This document shows positions 62,576 to 64,000 of a stretch of 64,000 nucleotides of DNA, piece after piece. A program made the position numbers and the translations under genes. Below the pieces are notes generated by a model. The model made no database searches and was not told where the DNA came from. It saw only the letters and a list, made by a program, of their open reading frames with translations. The DNA lies in NCBI RefSeq assembly GCF_937129525.1, contig NZ_CAKZNK010000095.1:1-64000 (forward strand). The letters run 5' to 3'. The first letter of the stretch is position 1. Every line of letters begins with the position of its first letter. This stretch comes from an uncultured Chloroflexus sp. (GTDB lineage Bacteria; Chloroflexota; Chloroflexia; Chloroflexales; Chloroflexaceae).

Positions 62576-63640
62576 ATGACAAACACAGCCTGGCCACCGG
62601 TCTTTGACGGCCATAACGACGTTCTGCTCGATCTGCACCGGCCAGAACCGGGCAAGGAACGCGACTTCTTCACGAGCAGTCCATACGGGCATCTCGACCT
62701 GCCGCGCGCTCGCGCCGGTGGCTTCGGCGGCGGAATGTTTGCCATCTACGTTCCGCCAGCCACATCACAACCTGCCGCTTCACCACTACCTGAACCACCC
62801 TATCACCTGCCGTTGCCGGCGGCGCTCGAACAGCACTACGCGCTGCAAACGACACTGGCAATGGCAGCGCGCCTCTTTCGCCTTGAAACCGAGTCGAATG
62901 GTCAGTTTCGTGTCTGTCGCACTGCCGGTGAAATTGCCGACTGCCTCGCCAATGGCGTCATTGCCGCCGTCTTTCATATCGAAGGCGCCGAAGCAATCGG
63001 CCCCGATCTCGATGAACTAGAAGTGCTGTATCAGGCCGGACTCCGCTCACTCAGCCCGGTGTGGAGCCGACCTAACATCTTTGGTCACGGCGTCCCCTTT
63101 GCCTTTCCCGCCAGGCCTGACATTGGTCCTGGCCTGACCGATGCCGGTAAAGCGCTGGTAAAAGCGTGCAATCGGCTCCGTATCCTGATCGACCTCTCAC
63201 ATCTCAATGAAGCAGGCTTTTGGGATGTGGCTCGTTTGAGCGATGCGCCACTGGTTGCAACCCATTCCAACGCGCACGCCATCTGCCCACACAGTCGCAA
63301 TCTCACCGACCGGCAACTCGCGGCAATCCGTGACTCGGGTGGCATGGTTGGAATCAACTTTGCGGTAACCTTTCTCCGACCGGATGGACGACGCGATGTC
63401 AATATGCCGCTTGCGGTGATGGTGCAGCACATTCAGTACATGATTGAACGCATGGGCATCGATCACGTTGGTTTCGGTTCAGATTTCGACGGCGCATTAA
63501 TGCCGGCTGCCATCGGCGACGCGCGCGGCCTACCACATCTCTTGCAGGCGCTGGCCGACGCCGGATTCACTGCGAATGAACTGCGCAAACTGGCTTTTGA
63601 AAACTGGCTGCGGGTGTTACGTTTGACGTGGGGAGGATAA
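62576..63640 (+). CDS. M19-family dipeptidase
   Basis: A 354-residue zinc dipeptidase related to membrane dipeptidase/renal dipeptidase. Metal ligands appear as DGHND (His13, Asp15), the bridging Glu in FHIEGAEAIG, and histidines in DLSHLNE and THSNAH; GSDFDGAL is the conserved C-terminal loop. There is no signal peptide, so it probably acts in the cytoplasm. AAGGAA precedes the ATG. It lies 10 bp before an M20 peptidase gene, suggesting a peptide-degradation pair. Confidence 0.92.
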   Translation: MTNTAWPPVFDGHNDVLLDLHRPEPGKERDFFTSSPYGHLDLPRARAGGFGGGMFAIYVPPATSQPAASPLPEPPYHLPLPAALEQHYALQTTLAMAARLFRLETESNGQFRVCRTAGEIADCLANGVIAAVFHIEGAEAIGPDLDELEVLYQAGLRSLSPVWSRPNIFGHGVPFAFPARPDIGPGLTDAGKALVKACNRLRILIDLSHLNEAGFWDVARLSDAPLVATHSNAHAICPHSRNLTDRQLAAIRDSGGMVGINFAVTFLRPDGRRDVNMPLAVMVQHIQYMIERMGIDHVGFGSDFDGALMPAAIGDARGLPHLLQALADAGFTANELRKLAFENWLRVLRLTWGG

Positions 63641-63650
63641 GCAGACTGTT

Positions 63651-64000
63651 ATGCGTAATCTCAATCAAACCGAGCAACGGGTGCTCGCTTCCATCGACGA
63701 AGCTGGACTGCTAGAGGCGCTGGCTACGCTGGTCAGCATCCCTAGCCTTGACGGCACTGACGCCGAAAATGATGCCCAACTGGCAGTTGCTGCTCTGCTG
63801 GATACACCGGGCATCGCGGTCGATTGCTGGGAGATCGATCTGCCACAAGTATATTCCCATCCGGCCTGTAGCTGGGAAGTAGCGCGCAAACGGGCGCTGG
63901 GAGTGGTTGGAATACTCGGCGCCGATCGCGGAGGGAGGAGCCTGATCCTGAACGGGCACGTTGATGTGGTGCCTGCCGGTGATCGCCGCTTCTGGCGTAG
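63651..64000 (+). CDS. M20-family peptidase, 5' part only
   Basis: The frame starting MRNLNQTEQRVLASIDEAG continues for 116 codons to the window edge. LVSIPSLDG near residue 30 and LNGHVDVVPAGD near residue 105 are hallmarks of the M20 (ArgE/DapE/ACY1/carboxypeptidase G2) family, the latter including the first zinc histidine and its Asp partner. It begins 10 bp after the dipeptidase stop; GGGAGG is 15 nt upstream, inside that gene's end. The rest lies beyond the window. Confidence 0.82.
   Translation, partial: MRNLNQTEQRVLASIDEAGLLEALATLVSIPSLDGTDAENDAQLAVAALLDTPGIAVDCWEIDLPQVYSHPACSWEVARKRALGVVGILGADRGGRSLILNGHVDVVPAGDRRFWR

Noticed and set aside
1-64000. tRNA, rRNA, insertion sequence or prophage
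   Set aside because: No TpsiC-like loop with matching stems, transposase, integrase or phage structural gene was found on reading both strands; a tRNAscan or Rfam run would settle the RNA part.

Overview
The window is about 64 kb of chromosomal DNA of moderate GC content, densely packed with ordinary bacterial genes. The gene set suggests a filamentous anoxygenic phototroph of the Chloroflexales, most likely a Chloroflexus: a type II (mitochondrial-like) sulfide:quinone oxidoreductase next to a persulfide dioxygenase-rhodanese fusion, PEP carboxylase, isocitrate lyase, phenylalanine hydroxylase, a disulfide oxidoreductase of thermophile type, many GAF/PAS/GGDEF sensors, and Tad-type pseudopilins with surface beta-propeller and beta-helix proteins. 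This is inference from gene content; no rRNA or photosynthesis gene is present to confirm it. I see no tRNA, rRNA, CRISPR array, insertion sequence or prophage.

Layout. 1-7.8 kb (+): zinc MDR dehydrogenase overlapping a REC-GGDEF response regulator, then a translationally coupled trio (membrane TPR protein, FFLEELY-like protein, SUMF1-domain protein) and a SEC-C protein. 7.8-12.6 kb (-): a 1171-residue GAF/PAS histidine kinase, phenylalanine hydroxylase and an iron-sulfur assembly factor. 12.7-19.9 kb (+): a YidE/AspT-like transporter, a COG0523 metal GTPase under a paired operator, a DsrE-like protein and a tripartite TctCBA transporter whose binding-protein gene is frameshifted. 20-30.5 kb (-): PEP carboxylase preceded by a heptamer tandem repeat, a Tad-like operon (two TadE proteins, a VWA-TadG protein, a Kelch-like secreted protein) and an esterase.

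30.6-38.3 kb (mostly +): MFS transporter, protein disulfide oxidoreductase, ECF sigma and zinc anti-sigma factor, a divergent LysR regulator, and a sulfide-oxidation operon (persulfide dioxygenase-rhodanese, DUF1641, SQR). 38.4-47.2 kb: SEDS glycan polymerase (-), threonine ammonia-lyase (-), MazG-type pyrophosphohydrolase (+), isocitrate lyase (+), a P-loop kinase-like protein (+), a left-handed beta-helix acetyltransferase (+), an M14 carboxypeptidase (-) and a DUF58 protein (-). 47.3-57.5 kb: MurJ flippase (+), PAS-GAF diguanylate cyclase (+), secreted beta-helix protein (-), MetH (-), PhoU (-). 57.8-64 kb (+): isochorismatase-family hydrolase, an output-less GAF-GAF-PAS protein, M16 protease, renalase-like oxidoreductase, M19 dipeptidase and the start of an M20 peptidase.

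How genes work together. SQR oxidises sulfide to a persulfide that the neighbouring dioxygenase/rhodanese can process, and a LysR-type operator sits in the divergent region. The COG0523 GTPase has two near-identical dyads, one inside its promoter and one over its ribosome binding site, which fits a metal-sensing repressor. The Tad-like operon supplies pseudopilins and large exported proteins but no Tad secretion machinery is in the window. Signalling is dominated by c-di-GMP enzymes and GAF/PAS sensors.
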